Position numbers and translations under genes: made by a program | Shown: positions 24,598 to 36,185 of the stretch, one piece after another | How positions within the stretch are numbered: position 1 is the stretch's first letter | Layout of the letters: every line of letters begins with the position of its first letter | From: Membranipora membranacea | Lineage: Eukaryota; Bryozoa; Gymnolaemata; Cheilostomatida; Membraniporidae | Direction: 5' to 3' | Length of the DNA: 64,000 bases | NCBI GenBank assembly: GCA_914767715.1 | Contig: OU612066.1 | Coordinates: 38,970,283 to 39,034,282 of the forward strand | The notes under the pieces: generated by a model | The model's input: the letters and a program-made list of their open reading frames with translations, nothing else | What the model was told of the DNA's origin: nothing | Database searches by the model: none

Positions 24598-25003
24598 TTT
24601 AAATATTACACTCGTGTCCTCAAATACTTTTTTTAGCCGTCTGCAAGGAGTATTGGTTTGCTCATAATCATCGCCAGGGAATTTGATTTGAAATGCCACT
24701 TGAAGACCTGATTCTTCTAGGCCAGGTTCAGTTCTACTGGTCAAGTTTTTACCAAGTGGTCGCCTACAATCCAAACTGTAGCATATGGTGAATGATGGCA
24801 AACACCTGATTAGAAAGTTTGGTACAGTAAAGTAAGTACATAACGCTCAGGTGTCGACACCTGAGGTAAACTTCTCAATCGATAAATTATCACAACGGAA
24901 CAGGAACTAGTAACTCCCTCCACATGTCAAGTTAGAGACAGCTGTGACTAAATGTCTCTGAATTAATCTCACTATAAATCACTATAAGATAATAAACATC
25001 CAC

Positions 25004-26507
25004 TTACGGGTCACAGTATTTCCAGAGCCCATCGTGAGGAAGGTCAGCTGTGATAGCACACCATGGTTCACCCCAGCTACTGCCCTCAGTTGTACAGGAC
25101 GTGTACTCATTACCCTCAAATTTGAATGGCAGAACACAGGCTGGCTTCACTTCGTCTCTGAATAAACACGAAAGATCAGTATATTTGTTGTTTTAATTTT
25201 TGCAGTTTCCCAACGATGTGATGTGGTGGTGACATAATATGTATGGCTAAAAGGACTTCTATCTCCTACTTGGCATACTTTTTATCTTCTTCCCATCGAT
25301 AAAAATATGACAATATTTCAGGTTTAGAGAGATTGACCCCCTCCCCCCCCCCCTAACATGACTACTCGCCTCAGATGGACATAATGTAGTATCATGTTAT
25401 TTTCAGGTGTAATGTAGCTGCGTGACAAGGCTATGCGTAACGTAATGTAACGTACCGTGTCTGTACAGCAGCGTAACGTGTATGTACAGCACAGTCTTAC
25501 TTTATGTAACGTGTATGTACAGCACAGTCTTACTTAATGTAACGTGTATGTACAGCACAGTCTTGCTTTATGTAACGTTTACGTACAGCACAGTCTTACT
25601 TTATGTAACGTGTATGTACAGCACAGTCTTACTTTATGTAATGTGTATGTACAGCAGCGTAACGTGTCTGTACAGCAGCGTAACGTGTCTGTACAGCAGC
25701 GTAACGTGTCTGTACAGCAGCGTAACGTGTCTGTACAACAGCGTAACGTGTATGTACAGCAGCGTAACGTGTCTGTACAGCAGCGTAACGTGTATGTACA
25801 GCAGCGTAACGTGTATGTACAGCAGCGTAACGTGTATGTACAGAAGCGTAACGTGTATGTACAGCAGCGTAACGTGTATGTACAGCAGCGTAACGTGTAT
25901 GTACAGCAGCGTAACGGGTATGTACAGCAGCGTAACGTGTATGTACAGCACAGTCTTACTTCATATTTGTAACTTTTTCCTTGGTTTCTCGGTTTTTGAC
26001 ACGGACGGATTGCTGTAAGCGTGTACTTACCCCTTACAGTATCTCCACTCCTTATCACTGAAGTCAGCTGCTGTGGCACACCATGATACTCCTATCTTAC
26101 TATCTACTATAGTACACTGAGCGTACATTACCCCATCGTAAGTGAAGGGGAATACACAGGGCTTCGGTACTGGGCTTTCTTTCCAGGAAACCTCACTGAA
26201 CCTCCCATAACAAAACTTTCCTAAACAACAGAAATAATCGTGTTATTTGATTGGTGAATGTTTTCTATGGCCATCTATCTACCCACAATGCCACATAAAG
26301 GTGAGAATATATATTATAGATCACAGTCATATTGATGTGGAACAAAAATCATCATAAAACACTGGAATGTGTTTTAAGAGAACACTCAACAACTGACATC
26401 AAGGTTGTAAATTTAAATATTTTATTGGAATTATCATATTTTTGAATTTTAAAACTTCACTTACCAGACGCCACAAAGAGGAGCAAAGTTACTTGGATAA
26501 GTCTCAT
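25004..26507 (-). CDS. FN2 gene A: secreted protein with two fibronectin type II domains
   Basis: Exons on the minus strand: 26507-26465 (MRLIQVTLLLFVAS, signal peptide, phase 1), 26220-26031 (first FN2) and 25157-25004 (second FN2 and TAA). The product is about 128 residues. Both domains show the FN2 pattern C-x-(F/L)-P-F, aromatic, C-T, W-C-A and a final Y-C, with four cysteines each. FN2 modules bind collagen/gelatin or choline phospholipids in known proteins; the ligand here is unknown. The last exon ends YCDP then TAA, and that TAA lies inside a perfect donor (GTAAGTG). The final exon therefore looks like an internal phase-2 module that lost its downstream partner, or it splices to an exon I could not find. 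A TATA box lies about 70 bp upstream. Confidence 0.82.
25464..25965 (-). repeat. 21-bp and 33-bp minisatellite in FN2 gene A intron
   Basis: Plus-strand units of about 21 bp (TGTACAGCAGCGTAACGTGT) make up most of the array. A longer variant carrying ACAGTCTTACTTTATGTAAC occurs mainly at the left end. The array lies wholly in the intron between the two FN2 exons. Open frames in four phases follow from the multiple-of-three period and are not genes. Confidence 0.93.
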
Positions 26508-26574
26508 TTTGATCAGTAGTTGTCTGTTTATTGATGACCAGAGTTATATGAAGCTTACAGTACCAAGTGCCAGC

Positions 26575-26582
26575 TATTTATA
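26575..26582 (-). promoter_or_regulatory. TATA box of FN2 gene A
   Basis: TATAAATA on the minus strand, about 68 bp before the ATG at 26507, leaving room for a leader of about 40 bases. Confidence 0.6.
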
Positions 26583-28148
26583 GGTCTACTGCTGACCATT
26601 AGAATGAGATTTACTAACATGCTGGGTGTAGCTATTACAGGCGTTCACCATCCGGTCCATAAATCTGTTATCGGTAGGGGAAATCCATGATTCGCTTGTT
26701 AGAGACGTAATGTCATGGTGACATCTGATGGTTATGGTAATGGTTCTACTGAAATCACACTGGTCTGTGTATGTAGCCTGGGCAGGTTGTGTATGGGTAA
26801 TCTGTCTGAGTCTGAGTACCTTAATTAGGAATTAGAAATTAAAACCCATAGTTTGAATTATAAGGCCTCAACAGTTAGTATCTCATATCCACTGTGCTGT
26901 AGAAATAGACTATCATGTGGATAGAATGATAGGAAACTATAGAGATTTTTCTTGTGGTCATTCTCTCAGAGAAATCTGCATAGATTGATTGGGACACAGA
27001 CTGTATATCCCGGCCCTGAGATTCAAAGTTTCATCTGTTCACCAATTGAATGAATTGATAATCTATAGCCTGTAAGGTCACCAGGTATAACTGGGCTTTT
27101 CATGAGACTTAAACAAGAGAAGGACAAACGAATGTAGTGTGTTGCACTCAGCCCCCCACCCCCCCCCCCACCCCCACCCCTGGTCTCCCACTCAGCAGGC
27201 TATGTATGTAGGAACATGAACACCACTTACAGCTGTTTGAGCGTATCACAGATTATGTATCCTTTTATAAAGACTACTATTTTTCCAATCTTGACATAAT
27301 ATATTGAGTAGCTTACTTGTAGTCTTTTTCACAGACAATCTTTTGAGCTTGATATGGAGTTTTTCATCTCAGACAGTGTTCAAAAGTTGGCAACAGGCTT
27401 TATTACTAATGAAGACCATATTTTACATTCCTGTTATGTCAAAAGAAGGTCTCAGTTCCTGATGCCGAGGATGAGAACCAACAGGTTTTTGGAGAGCTTT
27501 GTGTCACAGAGTTTAAGATTCTAAATAGTATTATATGACAGAGCCTTGTTTCCACAGTACTTTGTAACTTTCTTAGTAACAAAATTACCAAAATAAAATA
27601 TCTATCTATCTGAATATCCTGATATCCTCATATAATACCTATAATACATATAATACCTAACAGAGTTAGAGCCTGGCCAATTATATGATCGATCACAAAT
27701 TTCTCTTATGCACCTTTTATTCGGGTAAGTTTTTCTTTTTTGATGGATATAAAACTTTGTTATCAAGTTCATAGCAGTGAGAAAAGAAATGATATCCTAA
27801 CGAAATGAAAATATGGCCATATATAATATCATCATTTGTGTTGTGAAAGGTGATACTTATTTATATAGAGATACTGGTGTGGCTGTGGCGGACACATGCA
27901 CTATGTTTCCATGACCTTCTGAGGTCAAGCTAGATCAAACTGAGCAGTCACCCTCTCGGTTAGCTTGAGAAAAATCGCTTCTGGTTCCCTAATCAGTGAA
28001 CAAGCTGAGACTTCAAATAATGGCTTAGCCATTGAGGCTGATGGCTGAGCTCCGCCTTCGCACTGTGCATGCTGTTGGTTGTTCCGTGGTAACTGAACTC
28101 AAAAGGCCATGGACATACTGTGATGGGGCACCGAGGGCATCATTATGC
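26583..28148. other. Intergenic, no gene recognised apart from a LINE relic
   Basis: Holds a C-rich run near 27160 and the LINE 3' fragment listed separately. I see no exon with family similarity on either strand. Confidence 0.5.
27320..27612 (+). mobile_element. 3' end of an L2/CR1-like LINE
   Basis: A plus-strand frame reads FELDMEFFISDSVQKLATGF, continues through RTNRFLESFVSQSLRF and stops at TAA near 27523. This is the usual C-terminal tail of CR1/L2-type reverse transcriptases, where an RTNR-x(4)-SF motif precedes the stop. The copy ends in a short (ATCT)n tail near 27600. It is strongly 5'-truncated. Confidence 0.55.
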
Positions 28149-28226
28149 GCATCAGGGATAGCTCAGTGATAGGGGCGGTTGATTTGGGATCATAAGGTCC
28201 GAGGTTCAAACCCCACTTGGTGCACT
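28149..28226 (+). mobile_element. tRNA-derived SINE head
   Basis: An A-box-like TAGCTCAGTGATAGGGG at 28159 and a B box GGTTCAAACCC at 28203 have normal tRNA spacing. Ends GCATCAG and TTGGTGC could pair with G-U wobbles, but no proper anticodon arm forms. The sequence runs on into a non-tRNA body, so this is a SINE or tRNA relic, not a working tRNA. Its 3' limit is unknown. Confidence 0.55.
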
Positions 28227-28958
28227 GTTTGTGTAGTACTACCTGATTGGGCTGTCGCAGGTCATCCACCCTAGCCGACCTGGAATAGATTAATGGATAA
28301 TGTATTTGCCATATTGCCTAATACCCTCGAAAATGAAGTTGACAATAACTGTTCAAATCAAAAACACATTATGCAATTGGCCCATAACAAGCGCTGAGTC
28401 AGGCCTCATCAGACTGAGTAAACCATGAGTCTCATAATATCAGTTAGTGGTTATTGATCATGTATTTTAATTACTACAGAGTGTCTATCATATGTACTGT
28501 CTATCTATATTGAGCTGTTCTCATCTCAATCTGTATTGGATGTCACCTGACAGTATCTGGTATTTACTACAGATTGTGTCCACACATTAAACTATCCATT
28601 TGGCGGCAGGCAAGATTTATGGTGGCTCATACTGCAGTTCACATTGCTGGAGAGTGTATTGTTTCACATTCATCCCTAACCTCCCCCCCCAAGCCTTCCT
28701 CTTCTCCATCACAAGGCAATTAAATTTTCATTCAAATCAAATATATATGCCAATGAAGGATTAATGAATTTTTATTTTAGTAGTCTAGGAAAGTAAACAG
28801 CAGAAAGTATCTAGAAAAAGTAACTACAATGTCGAGAAAATCTTCAGCCTGATTGACAAAATTGACAGTTTACAAATAGAAGAATATCTAAGATATGTCA
28901 CTACAACATTGATAACACATCTCTAGTATATCTCAAGACTTCAGGTCTGATATTGAGT
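28227..28958. other. Probable SINE body and 3' flank of FN2 gene B
   Basis: No coding exon seen. The stretch from 28770 contains a minus-strand AATAAA (TTTATT on plus), plausible for polyadenylation of gene B about 190 bp after its stop. Confidence 0.4.
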
Positions 28959-31119
28959 TCACTCTTCACAGTACATCCACTCATTAGGGTTAGCTGTGAA
29001 GTCGTCGGTGGTGGCGCACCAGGTACCCGACCAGGAGTCGATATCGGTACACACACTGTACTCTATACCCTTATAGGTGAAGGGTAACACACACTTAGGC
29101 CCCGTCTCACTCACGATAACTAACTCATCCGCTCTGTAATAAGGAGATAAGTCTGTTAATTTGTGTTCTAACATTAAATTCCCTTATTGGAACGTAACTC
29201 TGTATCACAAGACAGTTTGGACTATTCTGAATATTATAAAGAATAAGAATAATATGGAAGTTTTATCTATGTATGATTCTGGGAATTAAAACATCCACTC
29301 ATAGAAATAAAAAGAATCATAAAGATAAACTTACAACCAACACAATTATTCATATTATTAATTAATTTGTGTTGGTTGTAGGTATTTATTTGGATGATTT
29401 TGAGGACGGAGATTTTATTTAGTTATTTATTAAACTCACGGTGTACACCATCTCCACTCACCATCCTCAGCATAGTTATCAGTAGTCGGACACCAGGAGG
29501 ATCCAAAGTAAGTCTTAGCACAGGATGTGTATACTTCATCCTCATATGTGAAGGGTAACACACAGGGGGCAACAGTCTCCTCTCTACAAGTCAACACATA
29601 TTAATATAAATAGTTATGTAGCTCAACAGTAGATGTACAGCAGTAGAAGAAGGAAACCAACTCATGTCTCAACAGTAAGATGCGGATTTTATATTAGTAT
29701 GTGCACAACAAACATTCTCAGAAAATTTTTTAAATTCAATAAACAATAAAATTAAAAGATAACAGGAGACTCGACTCGTCGGGAGTTTATAATTAAGAGA
29801 GAGCAGTCGAGGACGCTTGTACCCGTAACCGATGGAAGGTTTTACTTACACAGAGCAGAACGTTACCGATGGATCAGGTTTTACTTACACAGAGCAGAAC
29901 ATAACCGATGGATCATGTTTTACTTACATAGAGCAGAACGTAACCGATGGAAGGTTTTACTTACACAGAGCAGAACGTAACCGATGGTAGGTTTTACTTA
30001 CACAGAGCAGAACTTCCAATCATCATCACTATACACAGAGGCTGTAGAGCACCAAGGTCTGCCGGTCGCTGAGTCATCAGCAGTACACTGAGAGTACGTA
30101 ACACCAGCGTATGTAAACGGGAATACACAGTCGGGGTCAGCAGACTCAGCGGGGTCAGCGGGCTCAGCGGGGGTCAAGTCGTCTGTAGCTGATGAGCTGA
30201 GATCGATAGGAAGGGTCTCAATACCCATATCTTTACTGTAATGGATTCAATTTAATACATATTTGTCAATCAACACCTTACTATACTGTGTTCAGTATAT
30301 AGTTTAGTTTGTTGTTCGTCGACAAACTAAGCTATATACAAACTAAGCTATATACAAACTAAGCTACATACAAACTAAGCTATATACAAACTAAGCTATA
30401 TACAAACTAAACTATATACAAACTAAGCTATATACAAACTAAACTATATACAAACTAAGCTATATACAAACTATATACAAACTATATACAAACTGGGTAA
30501 AACGTAAGACATGAATTACATAAATTTAGGCGATAAATTCAATTTGAATGTGCATAATAAAATCTACTGAGAAGTTTATTCAGGTTAATGGTGCTAAATA
30601 TGATATCAAGATGATCTTGAAATTAGTAATATCAGAGTATTTTCTCTTCATACAAGGAATAGATAAGACTTACGCAGAGCAATATTTGAAGTTGACGTCA
30701 TCTTCTGCTCCATAGTCAGCTACAGTGGCACACCAGGGCCCGACCCAGGAGTCAACTGTAGTACACTCTGTGTATTCAATCTCCTTATATGTGAACGGGA
30801 ACACACATGAGGCTGGAGCAGCAGGTGTGTCATCGGCAGCAGGTACTGCTACCGTGTCTACTGCAGCAGCATCGTCAGCCACACAGAACAACACTACAAT
30901 AAATATAGGTGTTTAAACTCTACATTTAAATTCCTCTATATGTACATGTGTGTACAGATGGTATTGTGATTGCTACCGAAATTGCAAGTGAATAAAAATC
31001 CCGAACCAACTAGCTGCCACAATTCCTTTCAGATTTTGCTGCCTTCAATTGCAAAGTTAATGCATACAATGCTCCTTACCAACTTGTGACAGTATTAAGA
31101 GAGCTACGAAAAACTTCAT
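28959..31119 (-). CDS. FN2 gene B: secreted protein with four fibronectin type II domains
   Basis: Exons: 31119-31080 (MKFFVALLILSQV, phase 1), 30893-30674, 30235-30002, 29583-29440 and 29133-28959 (TGA). The product is about 270 residues: a signal peptide reaching into exon 2 (VLFCVA), then four FN2 modules, one per exon, separated by acidic Ala/Asp/Pro spacers. Each module keeps four cysteines, the (V)(F/L)PFTY start and W-C before the third loop. The final exon ends MYCEE. All internal introns are phase 2, so modules could be added or lost without breaking frame. A TATA box is visible upstream. Function beyond an extracellular binding role cannot be inferred. Confidence 0.88.
29838..30013 (-). 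repeat. Five 37-39-bp repeats carrying the exon-3 donor of FN2 gene B
   Basis: Five copies of a unit holding, on the minus strand, GTTCTGCTCTGT, then GTAAGTAAAAC and CCATCGGTTAC. The first copy in transcript order (near 30002) is the true end of exon 30235-30002. The next four repeat the exon end and the donor inside the intron. Confidence 0.9.
30328..30495 (+). repeat. AAACTAAGCTATATAC 16-bp minisatellite
   Basis: About eleven copies, shortened at the right end to AACTATATACA. It lies in the gene B intron between exons 30893-30674 and 30235-30002. Confidence 0.92.
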
Positions 31120-31170
31120 CCTGACTCAGTCTAGAGGCGATTATTGATGATATAAAGTCAAAGTCGAGGA

Positions 31171-31178
31171 TTTTTATA
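31171..31178 (-). promoter_or_regulatory. TATA box of FN2 gene B
   Basis: TATAAAAA on the minus strand, about 55 bp before the ATG at 31119. Confidence 0.6.
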
Positions 31179-31179
31179 C

Positions 31180-34100
31180 TTGTCTTGTCAAGACAGAGAT
31201 CCCTAGTGGACAGCTAAGAGCATGAGGACTGTCAGTGGACGCCCCTGTCAGTGGACGTCCCTGTCATGGCGGCAGTTGACACACAGTGGAATTGAATTGT
31301 TGACAATTAATAATTATTGGGTATGCTGGGTGGTGGATGCTACAATAACCGTAGCATCCACCACCCAGCATACTTTTGTCTGTCTGTCTCTGGATGGAAG
31401 ACGTTGAGGTGTGAGAGAGAGGGAGGGAGAGCATGATTACCAATAGAGAGTACGGGTACCAGCACCACGTTACTCTCACAGCTATCCTCAGACCGCTTTA
31501 CTCAGACCGCAGGTCTCACTTTGGGATGGTGTTGGTGAACCGCAGTTAATTATAAATTTTACTTGGTTTATTGCCCTACCCGGAAATTGATGATTAAGCT
31601 CATCATCGTCATCCTGTGAAAATCTTTTAATAAACTCATATCCTGGTACATGATGGAGGCAGCAATATTGAGGGGTAATCATGGATATACTATCTGTAAA
31701 TTTGTCGAGGCGTTTTATGTTGAGCTTGTGATCGAGATTCTCAATTTTCCAGTTCTCTGGTAGCAGTCGTATAGTTTATGTCGGTTTGTTCCATGAGTAC
31801 CTGATGGTATAAATGGTTGGTGTTGTGATCAAGGAAGTATTTTGTATCTGTAGCCAGAAACCACTGTGATTGCTCAAACTAAAATATGTGCATGTATTCA
31901 TGCATTTGGGGATCGTATCTGACCCTGAACTGTAGAAGCGCATGACTGTTGGAGGGTTGTGGGACTGCATTTCGTCTTTTTGACAATCCATCTTCCCTGA
32001 CTTTTTGATGGTTACTAAGAATTTGTTCAGCGCATAATGTTAATGATGTCATTTACACAGTCATACACTGATGGAATTTATTTCTAAATAGGGAATTTAC
32101 ACTTTTCAAAGAATTCATATCAGTGATAGCCAAGTGTGTTCTGGAACAGGGAAATATGTAAAAAACATGCAGAATCAAGATGTGGCAAGAGGGGGTGGGG
32201 GGTCAAGAGATGATGACCAACTCATCATAATGTCAACAAACACACCTCAGTGACTTGGTTATGTTATCCATGTGCTAATCAAGGTATCTTTAGGATAGAC
32301 ATAAATATATAATTTCTAAGCAGACAAAAATTTATCCCTTTTGTCTACTGAAGGTTGAGGCCCATGGGCCTGCATCGTTTATTATTATAATGATGAGCCC
32401 CATTCAATGGAAACGGTTCATACATCCGAAGTATAATTTAAACTACATCAGGTTTTGTATCTCAAAATTTGTCAAAGTTTTTCAATTCCAGAACTAATTT
32501 CACTGGAAGGTAGAAGGAATGATCAAGCACAGACCATCCCTCCTACACATACTGAATAGAGACCCTCTATGTGTGGTCAGTGATGTAATAATTGGTTCAG
32601 ATTCAGGAATTGATATTATCACTGAATTTTGAGTCGAATCTAGTGTTTAACTCGGAAAGGCTGAATGGAGTGTTGAATTGAATCCAATCTCCAACAGCTG
32701 AGTAGAACCTGATTCTAATTGATGACAAAATGTGCTGAATTGGGCATCGTGCTAAACAAATTCACAAAGCATCTTTATCAAGGAGTTAGTTGTCATCATT
32801 TGTAAGGGCACCGCAAACCCTGTCCTATCAAGTACAATTTACATTGCCTACTTGTTGGCCATTGATGATTACTACTACATACATCGAGAATCAAATTAGA
32901 TGTTCCGCAGCCGAAGGCTTTCAACTCCATCCTTAACCAACCACTGTACTTACGGTGCATGGCTTTGGAATATTTTAGTCGAATTGAATTGACTAGATGG
33001 TGACTGAATTGAATATTGAACTGAATCTGGTGCATTGCTGAGTTAAATGAATGGAATTTGAATTGAATCCAAAGTATCCTAGTTAAATTGGAAATGAATC
33101 GCGAGTTGAAACACGCTGAGTTTTCCATATTTGTGTGTGGCAGTCAGGCAGGGGTATAATGTTTACTTGACATACTGTTAAAAACCAGCCTACATGAAGA
33201 GCTTTTGTTTATGTCGTTTTGGAGACATCCAGTTTTTATTCAGAAAGATCAATGCACTAGCAAGCTGCGTACATATGACTAGAACTGTGAAAGCTTTCAT
33301 CCCCCAGCCAATAGGAATAAATCAGTTGTCAGTAATGAATATGATATAAGAAAGTTTAAGGATTGTCTTTACTTTGACAAAAAGAAGACAACTGATAATT
33401 ATCCCTCTAGCTAATAAGTTTTTGAGAAAAAGCTTGCATTTTTGTATTGTTTATGCCATAAATTAGGTAAATTGATGAAGAAATGTTGCGTCGTAGTTAT
33501 CCGTCCTGATGGGCTTGTCCCTCCCCCCACCCCCAATGATAAGTGTCTACAACCCATCCGCCAGTATCAAATACGTGCCCGGATACATTTTATAGCTATT
33601 TAAAGGCACAACCACTGGATACCACGCGGAAACTTGGCTGTTGTCTAACAGGCATCTTGATGTATTCTTTCTTAGCGTATAATTCCCTGGGTCTCTGGCA
33701 ATGGTTGACAGGCACCCCTTCCATGACAAAAACATATGTGAGTATTTGGAGAGAACACAGGATGGATAAGAGTACAACAGGTTAAAGTTCAGTAGTACTC
33801 GGTGACCACTGAATTTAATTCTTTTTATTGACCGGAAATATTTACATAACCTTATACAGTTAGACACTCATTACAAGGACTGATCTGACAGGGATTTGAT
33901 TGGCTGTCCCTACTAGCACAAATAATATAGCCTAGGAAATTATCTTGTTTACAACATTGCAAGCCCTTAGTTTGGGAAGAGAACATCACAACTAATCTAT
34001 CAGTTCTGAAAGGACACCTTGACCAGGCGTTGACAATGGGTGCATGAAAACTCATAAGACCTCAGTTTGGAGGCAGTATTGAGACATTTAAGACAGTATT

Positions 34101-34259
34101 GAGATGTTACAAGACAGTGTTGAGACGTTGTATGCAGTCTTAAGTTCTTTCCACACAACAAAACAAAAGACTTGGATTGACATCGATATACCCATGACCT
34201 TTGATTTCATGGAACTTCTGATTTGCACCTTTCAGAACTGGTTTCATTACAGAAAAAGT
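31180..34259. other. Intergenic, no gene recognised
   Basis: Contains the perfect hairpin at 31321-31373 and a stretch rich in GAATTGAAT-like words at 32590-33110, probably a decayed microsatellite. Open frames here lack splice support and family similarity. Confidence 0.5.
31321..31373. repeat. Perfect 23-bp inverted repeat with 7-base loop
   Basis: Left arm 31321-31343 (GTATGCTGGGTGGTGGATGC plus TAC), loop AATAACC, right arm 31351-31373, exactly complementary. The RNA of either strand would fold into a 23-bp perfect stem. Confidence 0.97.
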
Positions 34260-34561
34260 CCAGTTCTGTATGGGCAATAGCCAGTTTCACAAAAAAATCA
34301 AAGTAGAGGGTTTGTTGGAACAGCCCATGTTGCAATGTAAAAAATAGTTTAGGTACTTAGTCTGATCCAACACACGGGTGTTGTAAGACATGTTGTACAA
34401 CTTGTCTTACAGCACTCAAGAAAAATGGATTTTAAACAATATAGGCAGAATACCATTGCTATATTGTATTTGAGGACAATGCTGTAGAGGCCTTGAGAGC
34501 TGTGAGACCTGTCATACAACATGTCTTACAACCCCCGTCACCAGCGACAGTTTTTAGTGCC
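34260..34561. repeat. Foldback element (nested imperfect inverted repeats)
   Basis: Outer arms share CAGTTCTGxATGGGCA (34261 region versus 34546 region, inverted). Inner arms are 34374-34397 and 34515-34538, matching at nearly every position over 24 bases around GTTGTAAGACATGTTGTA. The structure is that of a small foldback or MITE-like element. No coding content. Confidence 0.7.
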
Positions 34562-34579
34562 CATTCAGAACTGCATAAA

Positions 34580-34750
34580 TTTTTGTAGTGTTCATTACAA
34601 AATAAAGTACAGTTCTAAAATACCCTGTTGGATAGGCCCTGGGGGCCTATGTCTGGGAGTCTGTGTTCAAACATGTCCCAAGACACCTATGAGATGTATA
34701 ACAAAAGGCCTTTTATCTGGTGAACAAAGGAGTACAATCCCAGAATGCCA
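34580..34750 (+). repeat. Diverged solitary copy of the 166-bp satellite
   Basis: Shares TTGGATAGGCCCTGGGGGCC, AACAAAAGGCCTTTT and GGTGAACAAAGGAGTACAAT in the same order as the array at 36190-37335, with many substitutions. It abuts the foldback element at 34260-34561. Confidence 0.8.
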
Positions 34751-35995
34751 ATAAGGGTTTTCCGACTATGTGTCAGCGACAGCCCAGAACGCGCCAGTTC
34801 CCAGATTTATGGCAATGTTTGCAAGCCACCTCTTCCAAGTTTTAACTTTAATAGTGTGCTATTGTCGCATCTACAGCAGCAAACAGGAGAATTTTCTATA
34901 CCAACATCAGACGCAATAGCAACATCCAATATCTTTGCCAGCATCATCATCAGTATACTCAACCTCGACTCGAGGACACGCAGTTACCAGCCAGTGCATC
35001 TCACCTCGAGTCGAGGACACGCAATTAAATTCAAATCTAAATTCTATTCTTATAACCGGTACCACCCTAAAGCCAGAACCATAACAACGTGACAATGCAG
35101 TAAAGGTGGCGCCAACAGAGACTATTCAGAATTAGCATAATGCCTGACTTACACCAACCCACTCTTGCGGCCGATCAACCCTCTTTTTGCGGTAATTGAA
35201 AATTGTGTTTGAAGCCTGTTTTTTTGCTTATTGACGTCAGCAGTTTTTTAATGTGTCTGCGGGTTTAAACTATTTAATAAAATTGTTTTCAATTGAAATC
35301 CATGATCTGTTTAGCGGCCTTCTGGTCAGCAGGCAGGCTCTTTGTTTGCACAATCACTTGGAGTCAGGTCAGTTATTAAACATGAAAAGTTTTTATCATA
35401 ATATTTTCATTTATTGTACAGTAGTGATATTTATAGGGAAATAGAACTTGCCTTATTATTTGATAATGGCACAGTATAACACTTGGTTTGATTATTTGTA
35501 TCATCAACTAATTTAGTTAAATTAATTAGATTGAGCAGGCATGGCATCATTAAAAAGAAAGTGTAACTTGTTAAAACAAGACATGCATTGTAAAGTTGAA
35601 TTGCGACTTGATAAGAATTAAAAGACATGCTCTTGAGCCAGGTGTTTGATCTTGAATCAAATGAGATCACATCTAGACACAGGTCTACTCCAAAACCTGG
35701 GATTTTGGCAATGTTTGACTGCCCCCCTTGAGTTTTTGTTGTTTTGTTGTTTGAAGGAAATTCATGGTTTAGAAGACGCATCCAACTTTCATTGTCTCTG
35801 GAGTCAAAATAAATTTGGACAGCACTTCCCTGAGTTTTCTGTTTGAAAAACTACCTCCTAAGCTGCTGATACATACCTCATTGGATGGATTTAGTCACCT
35901 GTAGCTCTTGCAGCAAACAATTTCAGTTCAAAAATCTTTTGAAATCATGCGCAGATGCGGATAAATTCAGAGAGAGTCAATGTTATAAACACTTG
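34751..35995. other. Intergenic, no gene recognised
   Basis: A 24-bp near-identical direct repeat (TCGAGGACACGCA core) at about 34965 and 35005, with palindromic CTCGANTCGAG, is the only structure I see. Confidence 0.4.
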
Positions 35996-36083
35996 AACCA
36001 ATGAAATGTCTTGTACTTCGATTGCAACCAATCAGAAATCTTGACAATAATTAAAGCACGAAGTACAAGACATTTCATTGGTT
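35996..36083. repeat. 25-bp perfect inverted repeat, 38-base spacer
   Basis: Arms 35996-36020 and 36059-36083 (AATGAAATGTCTTGTACTTC core) are exact complements. Confidence 0.93.
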
Positions 36084-36185
36084 AATACATTGGTTGTATT
36101 TCCTTAATTTATAGAGTACGGACACATCATGAAAAAACCTGAAAGTGTTTATAAACATTGGCTAAACCTGGAATCCCACACTACA

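Noticed and set aside
24523-24801. Minus-strand 92-residue frame
   Set aside because: No recognisable domain; it overlaps the formin-like fragment antisense.
25482-26079. Four overlapping 100-180 residue frames (repeats such as MYSSVTC)
   Set aside because: They come from a 21-bp minisatellite, whose period is a multiple of three, inside the intron of FN2 gene A.
28149-28226. Functional tRNA gene
   Set aside because: The A and B boxes are good, but the anticodon stem does not form and the sequence continues into a SINE-like body.
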